From: Desulfobacteraceae bacterium
Lineage (GTDB): Bacteria; Desulfobacterota; Desulfobacteria; Desulfobacterales; Desulfobacteraceae
Length of the DNA: 8,950 bases
NCBI GenBank assembly: GCA_003354055.1
Contig: PIVQ01000271.1
Span: forward strand, 1 to 8,950
Direction: 5' to 3'
Shown: piece after piece, positions 1 to 7,035 of the stretch
Layout of the letters: every line of letters begins with the position of its first letter
Numbering within the stretch: the stretch's first letter is position 1
The notes under the pieces: model-generated
The model's input: the letters and a program-made list of their open reading frames with translations, nothing else
Databases searched by the model: none
Told to the model about the DNA's origin: nothing
Program-made: the position numbers and the translations under genes

Positions 1-506
1 GTGGCAAGACCTGCAACGATAATGGCTGTGTTGTAAGGAACGCCGAAGAGCAACTCAAATGCACGGCCAAGACCGATCATCTGACCCAGAGCATACATGA
101 CCATGATCAGGATCATCCAGCAGACAATTACGACGGTGGCGGGTTTTCCGTACCGTTGTCGGATAAAGGTGGCCGGCGTAAAGGCCTTCATTCTCCGCAG
201 GCTGGTCCCGTAGAGCAGGGTCAGCAGAGGAATGGAGATGGCCCACTGAATCCATAGATAAACAAAGGGAACCTGAAGTTTGAGAATCAGGGCGATAACC
301 CCTAAAAACGTGGCCAGAGAGGCCCAGGTGGCTGCCATACCAAGACCGTTAGTTACAGGGCCGATGGAAAACCCGGCAGCATAGAAATCCTCATCAGAGG
401 TGGTTTTCTTGGATGCCGAGTATCCTACAGCGTAAAAAATTCCAAACAGGACGGCCACGATGCCGAGGCCGACCCAAACGTTACTTAAAGCATATTCTGC
501 TGGCAT
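1..506 (-). CDS. Sodium:solute symporter (SSS family), N-terminal part, cut by the window edge
   Basis: About 168 N-terminal residues are present; the rest lies beyond the left edge. The protein belongs to the sodium:solute symporter family, inner-membrane carriers that import organic acids, amino acids or sugars with Na+. What is visible: a first membrane helix at about residues 9-27, then the family hallmark DEDFYAAGFSIGPVTNGLG (about 42-60), a second helix with AATWASLATFLGV, and further helices at about 75-100 and 119-140. The 'DFY.AG.S.GP..NGL' block resembles the acetate/monocarboxylate branch (ActP-like) more than proline or glucose carriers, but the substrate cannot be read from this fragment. 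ATG at 504-506 is preceded by an AGGAGG ribosome site overlapping the stop of the upstream small membrane gene, only 9 bases away, so the two are co-translated. Family call is firm; substrate is inference. Confidence 0.9.
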   Translation of the reverse strand, partial: MPAEYALSNVWVGLGIVAVLFGIFYAVGYSASKKTTSDEDFYAAGFSIGPVTNGLGMAATWASLATFLGVIALILKLQVPFVYLWIQWAISIPLLTLLYGTSLRRMKAFTPATFIRQRYGKPATVVIVCWMILIMVMYALGQMIGLGRAFELLFGVPYNTAIIVAGLA

Positions 507-515
507 AGCGCCTCC

Positions 516-809
516 TTATTCTTTGATATTTTCAGTATCGGTTTCAGTTTCAGGGGGAAGGGAATTGACATACTCTTCCATTTCATCATCAAATTTGTTG
601 CACATGATGGTCATGACAAAACAGATAGCGGCAATACCGAACCATCCTAAAAGAATGGGTACAATGTACTGGACGGGAAATCCCCATAGTGTTCCCTGCT
701 GAAGCGAGGGAAATAAAACAAAGATGGATGCCGAGTGACCCACGAGGAGGAGAAGGACTGAGAATACAACCGTCAGAGTGATCTCCTTTTTGTAGAGCTT
801 TTCTTTCAT
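516..809 (-). CDS. Small two-helix membrane protein, probable accessory subunit of the adjacent SSS symporter
   Basis: A 97-residue protein with two clear hydrophobic helices (about 10-33 and 47-70) joined by a loop containing WGFP, and ending in an acidic tail (NKFDDEMEEY, then EDT-rich). SSS symporters are often preceded by such a gene: E. coli ActP by YjcH (DUF485), PanF by YhdT, and many proteobacterial carriers by DUF4212 'symporter small subunit' proteins. The 'GFP.' segment before helix 2 and the N-K-x-D-x-E cytoplasmic exit match that general pattern, though I cannot choose among these families without a profile search. Its stop lies 9 bases before the symporter start and contains part of the symporter ribosome site, which supports a two-gene operon. 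ATG at 807-809 has an upstream AAGGGAG about 9 bases away. Role as assembly or activity partner is inferred from context. Confidence 0.8.
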   Translation of the reverse strand: MKEKLYKKEITLTVVFSVLLLLVGHSASIFVLFPSLQQGTLWGFPVQYIVPILLGWFGIAAICFVMTIMCNKFDDEMEEYVNSLPPETETDTENIKE

Positions 810-954
810 GGTAACAACTCCCTTAGATTATGGTTAATGGATGCGGTTACCCCAAGACAACAAATAGAACAACCGCAATCCTTTGTCAGACCAGTAACAA
901 CGGACAGTTTTTATCTGCCCCACCCGGCATCTCTTAAGTTAAATACGTCTAATT

Positions 955-982
955 TTGACGCGGATGATTTTGAGTGTATAAA
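955..982 (+). promoter_or_regulatory. Sigma-70-like promoter pointing rightward with no sense gene
   Basis: TTGACG (955-960) and TATAAA (977-982) are separated by 16 bases, each one mismatch from the sigma-70 consensus. It points toward the 3' end of the leftward response regulator, so any transcript would be a short RNA through the two hairpins or an antisense RNA. No open reading frame with a ribosome site follows. It may be a chance match in an AT-rich stretch. Confidence 0.35.
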
Positions 983-1057
983 AAGGTGTAGTAAAGCAGA
1001 ACGATTTCGACAATCGGCTCAAACCGGATTTTAAATGTAGGGTTGTTTGTGGGAAAG

Positions 1058-1100
1058 CATAGGGGGGGACCCTATGGGGGTGTAGGTTGGCGAACCTACA
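1058..1100. repeat. Two adjacent perfect hairpins downstream of the response regulator
   Basis: First hairpin: CATAGGG (1058-1064) pairs with CCCTATG (1070-1076) around a 5-base loop. Second: TGTAGGTT (1081-1088) pairs with AACCTACA (1093-1100) around GGCG. They lie 18 bases beyond the stop of the leftward response regulator, the right place for a transcription end or an mRNA-stabilising structure. Neither has a T-run on either strand, so a classical Rho-independent terminator is not supported. The second resembles palindromic REP-type intergenic repeats. A related TGTAGGGTTG lies at about 1036-1045. Confidence 0.5.
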
Positions 1101-1118
1101 AAAGGGAAATTGTCGGGT

Positions 1119-1781
1119 CTAAGTGCTTACCTGGCCGGTCTTTTCAAAGTGGACCGCACAGCGGACAAGTTCATTGGCATGCTTGAGATTGAGTTTTTCT
1201 TTGATCCGTTCTCTGTAGGTTCCAATGGTTTTAATACTTAAAAAGAGGCGCTCGGCAATTTCTCTGGAGGAAAATCCCCGGCCGATGAGTTTGAATACCT
1301 GGAGCTCCCGGTCTGTGAGTCGGTCCACCGGGCTCTTGTCACGGGCTTTTGGGGTGTCGGACATGGACAGGAGAATATGTTCTTTTACCTTTTCGTTGAG
1401 ATAAATTTTGCCCTCTAGAACATGGTGGATGGCAGTGACCACCGATTCCATGGCCTCCTGCTTCATGATATAACCGCGGCTACCGGCAGACAGGGCTCGC
1501 TGGGCATACAGGTATTCGTCATGCATGGACAGGACCAGTACAGGAATATTCTTGTGGTGCTGCCTCACGTATTTGACAAGGTCGATACCGTCTGATGATT
1601 TAAGGGAAATGTCGGCAATAATGAGGTCCGGATCCATCTCTTCAATTTCAAGAATGGCCTGATCCACATCCTTAGCCTTTCCAAAGGCCTCAAGATCATC
1701 TTCCTGATTAATGAGTTCGGCAAGGCCCAGCCTGAATATGGGGTGGTCCTCAACCAGCAGTATTTTCTTTTTATCGGGCAT
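1119..1781 (-). CDS. NarL/FixJ-type response regulator (receiver + LuxR-type HTH)
   Basis: A 220-residue DNA-binding response regulator, the usual length for the NarL/FixJ class. The receiver domain spans about 5-122 with the acidic pair E11-D12, phospho-acceptor D57 (in LIIADISL), S85 at the Thr/Ser switch position and K107 in GYIMK, all canonical. A linker of about 25 residues leads to a LuxR/GerE helix-turn-helix at about 152-212, with LTDREL, then REIAERLFLSIKTIGTYR as the recognition unit. Aspartate phosphorylation should promote dimerisation and DNA binding. It lies 65 bases downstream of the sensor kinase gene, same strand, so the two form a cognate pair in one operon. No strong ribosome site precedes ATG at 1779-1781, but the frame and N-terminus fit the family. 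Targets are unknown; the nearby symporter operon is the obvious candidate by proximity. Confidence 0.93.
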   Translation of the reverse strand: MPDKKKILLVEDHPIFRLGLAELINQEDDLEAFGKAKDVDQAILEIEEMDPDLIIADISLKSSDGIDLVKYVRQHHKNIPVLVLSMHDEYLYAQRALSAGSRGYIMKQEAMESVVTAIHHVLEGKIYLNEKVKEHILLSMSDTPKARDKSPVDRLTDRELQVFKLIGRGFSSREIAERLFLSIKTIGTYRERIKEKLNLKHANELVRCAVHFEKTGQVST

Positions 1782-1846
1782 ATCGTTTCATTGTTGAATA
1801 ATTTTTAATCACCCTACCACCTTTATCTGAAGAATTCCAGATCTTT

Positions 1847-4060
1847 TCAGACCTCGGAATCGGTAAGAGCCCCTTCAGGCATAGTCACTTTCACCCGGGT
1901 TCCCTTTTCTTTATCCGACGAGATCACAAGAGAGGCGCCTATGATCTTTGCCCGGTAATTCATGATTCTAAGTCCCATGCCTTTGGCTCCCGGTGCCGGA
2001 TCAATACCCGACCCATTGTCCCGGATACAGAAGCTGAACTGACCTTCTTTGAGTGCCATTGAAATGAGAATGACATCTGCATTCCCATGTCGGATGGCAT
2101 TCCGCACGGCCTCGCCTGCAATCTGGTAAAGGTTTAGAGTGACCATGTGATTGTCCTTCACCAGTCCTTTTTCCCCTTCAAGCCGGCAGTCCACCTGATG
2201 GATCATCCGGGTATTGGTTACCAGGTCATCAAGGGCAGCCTCAAGGCCGTTATTAAAGTATACAGGGCAAAGGCCCCGAGCCAAGCGCCGGGTCTTTGAA
2301 ATGGCTTCCTTGATTAATTCGGAAATACGGTCACTCGATCGTTCCACATCGGGTAACCGGTCTCCTGCCTTGCGTTTTAACACCTTGACCAGCCCCTCAA
2401 TACCGATGAGATGGGGGCAGAGATCATCGTGAAGATCATTGCCGATGGCTTGGCGTTCCCGCTCCCCGGTCTCTATGATGGCCTTTTCCAGTCGTTTAAC
2501 CTCAGATACATCCCGATGGATAATTACAGATCCCAGGGGATTGCCGTTTTTATCCCTGTATACCGATCCCCGGGTGGTTACATCCACCAGGCGACCGTCT
2601 TTGGCTTTCCGCTTTGTCTCAAGTCTGGGAATGATTTCTCCATTGAGAATGGAATCAATCCCTTCCATGGTCTCTTTCCAGTGGGCTTTGGGTACAAAAT
2701 GATCCATCTTATTGCCCATGCTGTCTTCCAGAGTATATCCGAATACTTTAGTAAAGGCCGGGTTCATATAGGTCACCACCCCGCTCATGTCATAGACGAC
2801 TATCGGATCCGGTACAGATTCCATGACCGACCGGTACTTTTCCTCACTCTCGGTCAGGGCGGCCTGGGCCTGGCGGCGTTCATTGATTTCCGTGAGCAAC
2901 TCCCTGTCATAGGTGGCCAGCCGGTCCATAAAGGAGTTATAGTAAAAGGCCAGTTGTCCGACCTCGTCACTGGACTCCATTTCCACGGCCCGGTTTGAAA
3001 ACCCCCCGGCAATGTCCTGTTTGAAGCGGGTCATGAGGGAATGCAAAGGCTTTGTAATGGTATCACTCAAAAATACGGTGATGGGAATAAAAATTACAAG
3101 GGCAGCCATTCCTACCAGAATGATAATCTGTTTGATGGTGTACAGGGGGGACCGGATCTCATCAAGATAGGATGAGGAGGCTACGATCCATTCGTATTCG
3201 GGAATATAGTTGAAGAAGACCAGTTTTTCCCTGTACCGGGTTTCCCCGGGATTTTTCCAGGAATACTCCAGCTTGCCGTTCTTTTTTTCCAGCATTTCTT
3301 TGAAAAACTGCCCGGAAAACCGTTCGTCGTTGAACACATTCACTCCGGTGAGTTCCGGATGAATAATCACATTGCCCTTGGTATCCATGACATAGGAGTA
3401 TCCGGTTTTGCCGAATTTCAGGTTTAATATACCCTCCTTAAAATCATCAATATGAACCAGCTTTAAAAACTCTTTTCTGTAGGAAGAGACGGTGATCATC
3501 CAGTTCCAGGGTTTAAAGTAGTTGAGGTACAAAGCCTTTAGCCTGGGGTGTTCATCACCCGGGTTCTGCCATTCATATTCGATATACCCGTTTTTTTTGG
3601 CAATCATCTCCTGGACAAAGCCCTGGTCTGAGATATCAAGGCCCTCCAGGGATTTTTTCGGATGTTTGACAATACTGCCCTGTCCGTCCAGGATGCAGAT
3701 ATAACCGCTGATACCAATGCTCTGGCTTAAGATTATGTCAGCCGCCCTGTCCATGGCTTCCCGGCTGGAAATCCTACCCTGCTCGGACAGATCGTAAAGC
3801 CGCTGGATAATTTCATAGTTCTTTTCCGCCACCCCCCTTAACCGGTTCTTTATGGATACGGACACTGCGGTTTTAATATTATTGTGGATGGCGGATGTGG
3901 AATTTTTCAACTCACTTTCAATATTGGCCTCCACACTCTGTTTTACAATGGAGTAGATGATCAGGCTGGACAGGCTCATGATCACGACAAAACAGGAAGA
4001 ATAAATAAAGAGCAGTTTGTACCGGATGGGAAAATTCTTGATCAAATCAAAGGGATTCAT
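1847..4060 (-). CDS. Membrane sensor histidine kinase: tandem Cache, HAMP, PAS, HisKA_3, HATPase
   Basis: A 737-residue inner-membrane sensor kinase. Order: helix 1 (about 14-39); a periplasmic region with two similar Cache modules (about 110-200 and 213-302), each with a D-x-x-G-x-(I/V)-x-x-HP strand and a later KKNG..EY.W.NPG / SSY pattern; helix 2 (about 309-332); HAMP (333-385); PAS (about 408-520); HisKA_3 dimerisation helix with phospho-accepting H544 in NDLHDDL; and a HATPase domain with N-box residue N654, G1 box DNGSG (681-685) and G2 GMGL (694-697). All catalytic motifs are intact. Cache domains bind small extracellular ligands such as carboxylates or amino acids, and the PAS adds an internal sensing step. 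It phosphorylates the regulator encoded next to it. ATG at 4058-4060 follows GGAG by 5 bases. The ligand is not readable from sequence. Confidence 0.95.
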   Translation of the reverse strand: MNPFDLIKNFPIRYKLLFIYSSCFVVIMSLSSLIIYSIVKQSVEANIESELKNSTSAIHNNIKTAVSVSIKNRLRGVAEKNYEIIQRLYDLSEQGRISSREAMDRAADIILSQSIGISGYICILDGQGSIVKHPKKSLEGLDISDQGFVQEMIAKKNGYIEYEWQNPGDEHPRLKALYLNYFKPWNWMITVSSYRKEFLKLVHIDDFKEGILNLKFGKTGYSYVMDTKGNVIIHPELTGVNVFNDERFSGQFFKEMLEKKNGKLEYSWKNPGETRYREKLVFFNYIPEYEWIVASSSYLDEIRSPLYTIKQIIILVGMAALVIFIPITVFLSDTITKPLHSLMTRFKQDIAGGFSNRAVEMESSDEVGQLAFYYNSFMDRLATYDRELLTEINERRQAQAALTESEEKYRSVMESVPDPIVVYDMSGVVTYMNPAFTKVFGYTLEDSMGNKMDHFVPKAHWKETMEGIDSILNGEIIPRLETKRKAKDGRLVDVTTRGSVYRDKNGNPLGSVIIHRDVSEVKRLEKAIIETGERERQAIGNDLHDDLCPHLIGIEGLVKVLKRKAGDRLPDVERSSDRISELIKEAISKTRRLARGLCPVYFNNGLEAALDDLVTNTRMIHQVDCRLEGEKGLVKDNHMVTLNLYQIAGEAVRNAIRHGNADVILISMALKEGQFSFCIRDNGSGIDPAPGAKGMGLRIMNYRAKIIGASLVISSDKEKGTRVKVTMPEGALTDSEV

Positions 4061-4288
4061 GCCATCTCCGTATCGATCGTAGTAATTTAAAGGGACCTCT
4101 AAAAAATAGAGGAGGCCTGGGATTGTGTAACTGCATCGGCCTTGTTCGTCTCATTCTCCAAAGGACAGTTTCAAAAAGAGGTGGGTTTGTCAATGGTTAT
4201 CGGGTTCAGGGAAATTGACTCAAACATCCATATCTGATATTCGACATCTATAGGCACTCCACAACAAATTCTAACAGGCGAAACAAAA
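4061..4288. other. Divergent intergenic region between sensor kinase and adenylate cyclase
   Basis: About 228 bases that must carry start signals for both genes. I see no protein frame with support. Notable pieces: a small hairpin CCTCT (4096-4100) with AGAGG (4108-4112) around a 7-base A-rich loop, positioned in the 5' leader of the sensor kinase mRNA or next to its promoter, and a possible rightward promoter listed separately. No good minus-strand -35/-10 pair stands out, which would fit an activated or alternative-sigma promoter. Confidence 0.4.
4215..4243 (+). promoter_or_regulatory. Possible promoter of the adenylate cyclase gene
   Basis: TTGACT (4215-4220) is one mismatch from the -35 consensus. 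TATTCG lies 17 bases on (4238-4243) as a poor -10 match. It sits about 45 bases before the start codon, a plausible place. The weak -10 keeps confidence low. Confidence 0.3.
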
Positions 4289-5713
4289 ATGCCCAATAAT
4301 TTCAAGGTTGAATATCTGGACGATATCACAGAAGAGGAATTTGGAAGCGGCTGTGAGCTGGGCGCCACGGATTTTCTGATCTTTGGCCTGTTAACCTTCT
4401 GGATTTACAATGTGTATCGTTTTGTAAGGCTGTTATCAGAGCATATGAACTTGCGGCTTACCTATTTTCAAAGGTTCATGGATCTGGAATCCCAGCCCAC
4501 GTCCGTCAAAAAAGCATATGATGATCTTCAATCCAAAGGTTTTTGCCTCTCCCTCCTTTTGCCCCGTGTTTTCATGGCAATGTATGCGATTTCCATGGCG
4601 CTGGTCCTTTCGATTATTGCAGGGATGCAGCTTACCGCAGGCGGTCGTCTCAGTTTAGAAACCTTTGATGCGGTGTTTCCTTCGGTAATGGGGGTGGCTG
4701 CGTTTTTGTTCTGTCTTTCAAGCCTTTTGTTTCTGATGTGGGTGTTACGTACCATGAAGGATCATGAATACCATGAACTGCTCATGTACAACCTTACGAA
4801 CAGGCCGGAACAATTCAGGATGATTCGCCCCTCAATGAAATTTACCAAAAGATGGAACAAAAACCAGAACTGGGTGGCGTTTTTTATGATTTTAAGCATT
4901 CCCATGACCATCTCTCCCTTTATTGCCACCAAACAGATCCAGGCGGTTATCTACAGCGGCGGCGACCACACGGGCCTGATCCTGATATGGTCTATTGTTC
5001 TGCTGGTTATTGCCACGGTGTTTCATTTCTGGGGAACAAGACTGCTGGTGGACATGTACAACAGCCATATGAGGATTGAAACTGTTAATCGCCAATCCCG
5101 GGAAAAGACAACGCCCTGGGGGGAAACGGCTTCTGCATCGGTTCTCCGGAATACGTCATCTCCTTCAGATCCTCAGGGAGAGCTTGTTCCGGAGAGGTCT
5201 CTTTCAGCCATTCTACTCACGGATATGGTGGGGTTCAGCAAGAAAATGGATGCCCGGGAAGAGGACACCTATTCAAAACTTCTGGTTCATAATCAAATCA
5301 TACGAAAGCATATCCAGGCCCATAACGGTGCCGAGATTAAGACAATCGGGGATGCATTCCTGGTCCGTTATAAAAGTGCCGTGGATGCGGTTCGGTCCGC
5401 TATGGGCATGCAGGATGAACTGGCCGCTCACAACCGGGATAAGCCCGAAGATGATCAGCTCTGGGTCCGCATCGGCATCCATATCGGAGATGTGCTGCTG
5501 ATGGACGGAGATGTGTTCGGCAACGGCGTGAATATTGCCTCCCGGATTGAGCCCCTGGCTGAACCCGGCGGGATCTGCATTTCAGCTGACATGTACAACC
5601 TTATCAAAAAATCCATCGATATCCAGGTCCTCAGTATGGGCAGGAAGGAGTTAAAGAATATCCGTGAGGCCCTTGAGATATTTAAAGTTGTTGGAAAATC
5701 CGTGAATCCGTGA
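4289..5713 (+). CDS. Membrane-anchored class III adenylate cyclase
   Basis: A 474-residue protein that should make cyclic AMP from ATP. The C-terminal part (about 303-470) is a class III nucleotide cyclase domain: metal-binding D312 (in TDMVGFS) and D355 (in KTIGDAF), adenine-selecting K351 and D408, and transition-state N415 and R419 in VNIASRIEP. K351 and D408 at the mammalian C2 Lys/Asp positions argue for adenylate rather than guanylate cyclase, and one chain holds both half-sites, so an active homodimer is expected. The N-terminal 300 residues have about five hydrophobic helices (roughly 27-47, 86-112, 130-153, 195-214, 228-249), each followed by charged amphipathic stretches. I recognise no CHASE2, HAMP or PAS domain there. 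A serine/proline-rich linker (about 270-302) joins the parts. The ribosome site before ATG is weak (AGGCG). The gene ends at a strong terminator. Confidence 0.92.
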   Translation: MPNNFKVEYLDDITEEEFGSGCELGATDFLIFGLLTFWIYNVYRFVRLLSEHMNLRLTYFQRFMDLESQPTSVKKAYDDLQSKGFCLSLLLPRVFMAMYAISMALVLSIIAGMQLTAGGRLSLETFDAVFPSVMGVAAFLFCLSSLLFLMWVLRTMKDHEYHELLMYNLTNRPEQFRMIRPSMKFTKRWNKNQNWVAFFMILSIPMTISPFIATKQIQAVIYSGGDHTGLILIWSIVLLVIATVFHFWGTRLLVDMYNSHMRIETVNRQSREKTTPWGETASASVLRNTSSPSDPQGELVPERSLSAILLTDMVGFSKKMDAREEDTYSKLLVHNQIIRKHIQAHNGAEIKTIGDAFLVRYKSAVDAVRSAMGMQDELAAHNRDKPEDDQLWVRIGIHIGDVLLMDGDVFGNGVNIASRIEPLAEPGGICISADMYNLIKKSIDIQVLSMGRKELKNIREALEIFKVVGKSVNP

Positions 5714-5740
5714 TTGGAACCGGTCTTTGGTACGAACGAA

Positions 5741-5783
5741 AAAAGCCGGAAGGGCAAAAAGAACTTTCGCTTTTCCGGCTTTT
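5741..5783. terminator. Bidirectional Rho-independent terminator
   Basis: AAAAGCCGGAA (5741-5751) pairs perfectly over 11 bases with TTCCGGCTTTT (5773-5783), with a 21-base loop. The A-run on the left and T-run on the right give a U-tail in both directions. It lies between the convergent adenylate cyclase and PEP-CTERM genes, 27 bases beyond the first and 12 bases beyond the second, and should end both transcripts. Confidence 0.87.
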
Positions 5784-5795
5784 GAAATGTGTCTT

Positions 5796-6470
5796 TTAGT
5801 TTCTTTTTTCCCGGCAGAGACCGGTAAGCCCCAGCAGTCCCATGCCCAGCAGGAGCATTGTTGTGGGTTCAGGTACCGGTTTTTTGGCAGAGATGGTAAG
5901 GCCATCGTTTTTTTTCAGATCAAAGGCAATGGGAGAAATGGTGCCGTTGTCCTCTGTCAGAAAATACCAGTTGCTGTGGTTGGCAATATCATCAAGCACC
6001 CAGGTAATTTCCCATTCAGAGTCTTCCAGGCCGTTGATGACCCCGCCGTCGGTATATTTGGCAACCCAATGCCAGGTGGGGGTCGTGTCCTGACTGCCGC
6101 CGATATCACCGTTATCATCCTGAAGGCCCCAGCTCCAGCCTGCGGGCAGGCCGCCCAGAGTAAAGTCGGCATCTCCGCCGTTCCCTGAATTGCCATGGTC
6201 TCCAAAAACAACAGCCAGGCTCAGTGCATTGGTATCTGTTTCCTCGTACAGCCAGAAATAGGCTGAGTCATCAGCGGTATACCCGTGCAGGGGATTGGCA
6301 GCCCAACTGGAATAGTGATAATATTCATTGGCGCTTTGTGTGCCTGACAGAGGATCAAGGGCATAGTCCTTCCCATCAGCGGAAAAACTATAAATGTTTG
6401 AGGCGTTGGACGGACCTGCAATTCCCAGTACGAGGCATATACAGAGTAAGAATAGATTTTTTTTAACCAC
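5796..6470 (-). CDS. Secreted PEP-CTERM sorting-domain protein of unknown function
   Basis: A 224-residue exported protein. Residues 1-23 form a signal peptide (Lys-Lys, hydrophobic core, cleavage likely after SNA at 21-23). The C-terminus is a textbook PEP-CTERM tag: VPEP at 199-202, a hydrophobic helix at 204-218 and the basic end CREKRN. In bacteria with exosortase (EpsH), this tag is cut and the protein is delivered to the surface or to exopolysaccharide. The mature middle (about 24-195) is rich in aromatic residues, Asp, Asn and Gly and suggests a beta-sandwich, but I recognise no named domain. No exosortase or polysaccharide gene is in the window, so the sorting machinery must be elsewhere. 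Translation starts at GTG (6468-6470), supported by AAAAGGA 7 bases upstream. A good promoter lies about 77 bases further upstream. Confidence 0.88.
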   Translation of the reverse strand: MVKKNLFLLCICLVLGIAGPSNASNIYSFSADGKDYALDPLSGTQSANEYYHYSSWAANPLHGYTADDSAYFWLYEETDTNALSLAVVFGDHGNSGNGGDADFTLGGLPAGWSWGLQDDNGDIGGSQDTTPTWHWVAKYTDGGVINGLEDSEWEITWVLDDIANHSNWYFLTEDNGTISPIAFDLKKNDGLTISAKKPVPEPTTMLLLGMGLLGLTGLCREKRN

Positions 6471-6546
6471 GTTGGTATCCTTTTGCTCAATTTATTCAAT
6501 GGCGAACTGCCGGTCAAGCTTGTATTTTTATCATGGTTTTTCCCAA

Positions 6547-6574
6547 ATTATAAGCTAAGAATGCCATTTATCAA
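6547..6574 (-). promoter_or_regulatory. Promoter of the PEP-CTERM gene
   Basis: Read on the minus strand, TTGATA (6574-6569), a 16-base spacer, then TATAAT (6552-6547): one mismatch in the -35 and a perfect -10. It points leftward into the PEP-CTERM gene with a leader of about 70 bases. It is back to back with the arsR promoter, about 50 bases away. Confidence 0.6.
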
Positions 6575-6622
6575 AAATTGTTTTCTCCAAACGAGTTGTT
6601 TTATAAATTATATACAAACATG

Positions 6623-6652
6623 TTGACAATCATTAAAGGGATAATGTAATAT
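6623..6652 (+). promoter_or_regulatory. Promoter of the arsR-family gene
   Basis: A perfect TTGACA (6623-6628), an 18-base spacer and TAATAT (6647-6652) form a strong sigma-70 promoter. The expected transcription start (about 6658-6660) falls inside the inverted repeat that follows, the classic layout for repression by the regulator's own product. Confidence 0.7.
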
Positions 6653-6655
6653 TCG

Positions 6656-6677
6656 CATATTAGCAAATACTAATATG
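6656..6677. promoter_or_regulatory. ArsR-type operator O1, inverted repeat over the transcription start
   Basis: CATATTAG (6656-6663) and CTAATATG (6670-6677) are perfect 8-base inverted arms separated by CAAATA. The repeat lies between the -10 box and the ribosome site, so bound repressor would block initiation. AT-rich TTAG/CTAA inverted repeats of this size are typical of ArsR/SmtB-family operators. The core recurs before the next gene. Confidence 0.7.
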
Positions 6678-6684
6678 GAGTGGC

Positions 6685-7035
6685 GTGGTGAGTGAAATAG
6701 AAAAATTATCAGAGATATTCAAAGCTTTGTCAGACCCTACTCGGCTGAAGCTGGTCAAGTTGCTGAGCGAAAATTCATCTGATATCACGCTGACTGATTG
6801 TATGCCTGAGACCTGTACCGGCAAAGGCGGACCGCTCTGTGTCAATGCCATGGTGAATAAGCTGGAGGTTACACAATCAGCTGTTTCTCAGCATCTACGG
6901 GTTTTGAAACAGGCCGGCATTGTCACGGGTAAGCGCAAAGGCTCTTTTGTCCACTACTCCATTAACAAGGAGAACTTGGATCAGTTTAAAGATCTGCTTC
7001 GCAGTGAAATCGGCGGGCTTTTTTCTATCGAATAA
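6685..7035 (+). CDS. ArsR/SmtB-family transcriptional repressor with a three-cysteine insert
   Basis: A 116-residue winged-helix regulator of the ArsR family, which leaves its operator when it binds a metal, metalloid or thiol-reactive ligand. Helix 1-2 carry IFKALSDPTRLKLVKLL (12-28), the recognition helix is in VTQSAVSQHLRVLKQAGIV (62-80), and the wing is GKRKGSFVHYSI (82-93). Between helix 2 and the DNA-binding helices is a longer than usual segment with C39, C44 and C52. C52 sits in LCVNAM, the place of the CVC metal site in classical ArsR, while C39 and C44 are extra. Two consecutive GTG codons (6685, 6688) can start it; GGAG at 6677-6680 fits either and overlaps the operator edge. It heads a short unit with the Cys-rich small protein and is almost certainly autoregulated. 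The inducer is unknown, and no arsenic resistance gene is adjacent. Confidence 0.92.
   Translation: MVSEIEKLSEIFKALSDPTRLKLVKLLSENSSDITLTDCMPETCTGKGGPLCVNAMVNKLEVTQSAVSQHLRVLKQAGIVTGKRKGSFVHYSINKENLDQFKDLLRSEIGGLFSIE

Larger units (their letters stand above)
810..1118. other. Intergenic region between symporter operon and response regulator
   Basis: About 309 bases without a convincing gene. The 65-codon open frame at 837-1034 on the plus strand lacks a ribosome site and resembles no protein I know. The stretch must hold the promoter of the leftward symporter operon, but I see only a weak minus-strand candidate (CTGACA at 884-889, TATTTG at 861-866). It also holds a plus-strand promoter-like pair and two neighbouring hairpins, listed separately. 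Confidence 0.5.

Noticed and set aside
837..1034. 65-codon open frame on the plus strand
   Set aside because: No ribosome site, unconvincing composition, and it spans regulatory-looking DNA with a promoter-like sequence inside it.
1782..1846. Hairpin between the kinase and regulator genes as a terminator
   Set aside because: CTGAAGA/TCTTTTCAG is imperfect, overlaps the kinase stop and has no T-run; the pair is better read as one operon.
2411..2998. 195-codon open frame on the plus strand
   Set aside because: It lies entirely opposite the sensor kinase gene, whose PAS, HAMP and kinase motifs are intact; the frame is a shadow.
4171..4368. 65-codon minus-strand frame before the adenylate cyclase
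   Set aside because: It overlaps the cyclase start and has no ribosome site or recognisable protein features.
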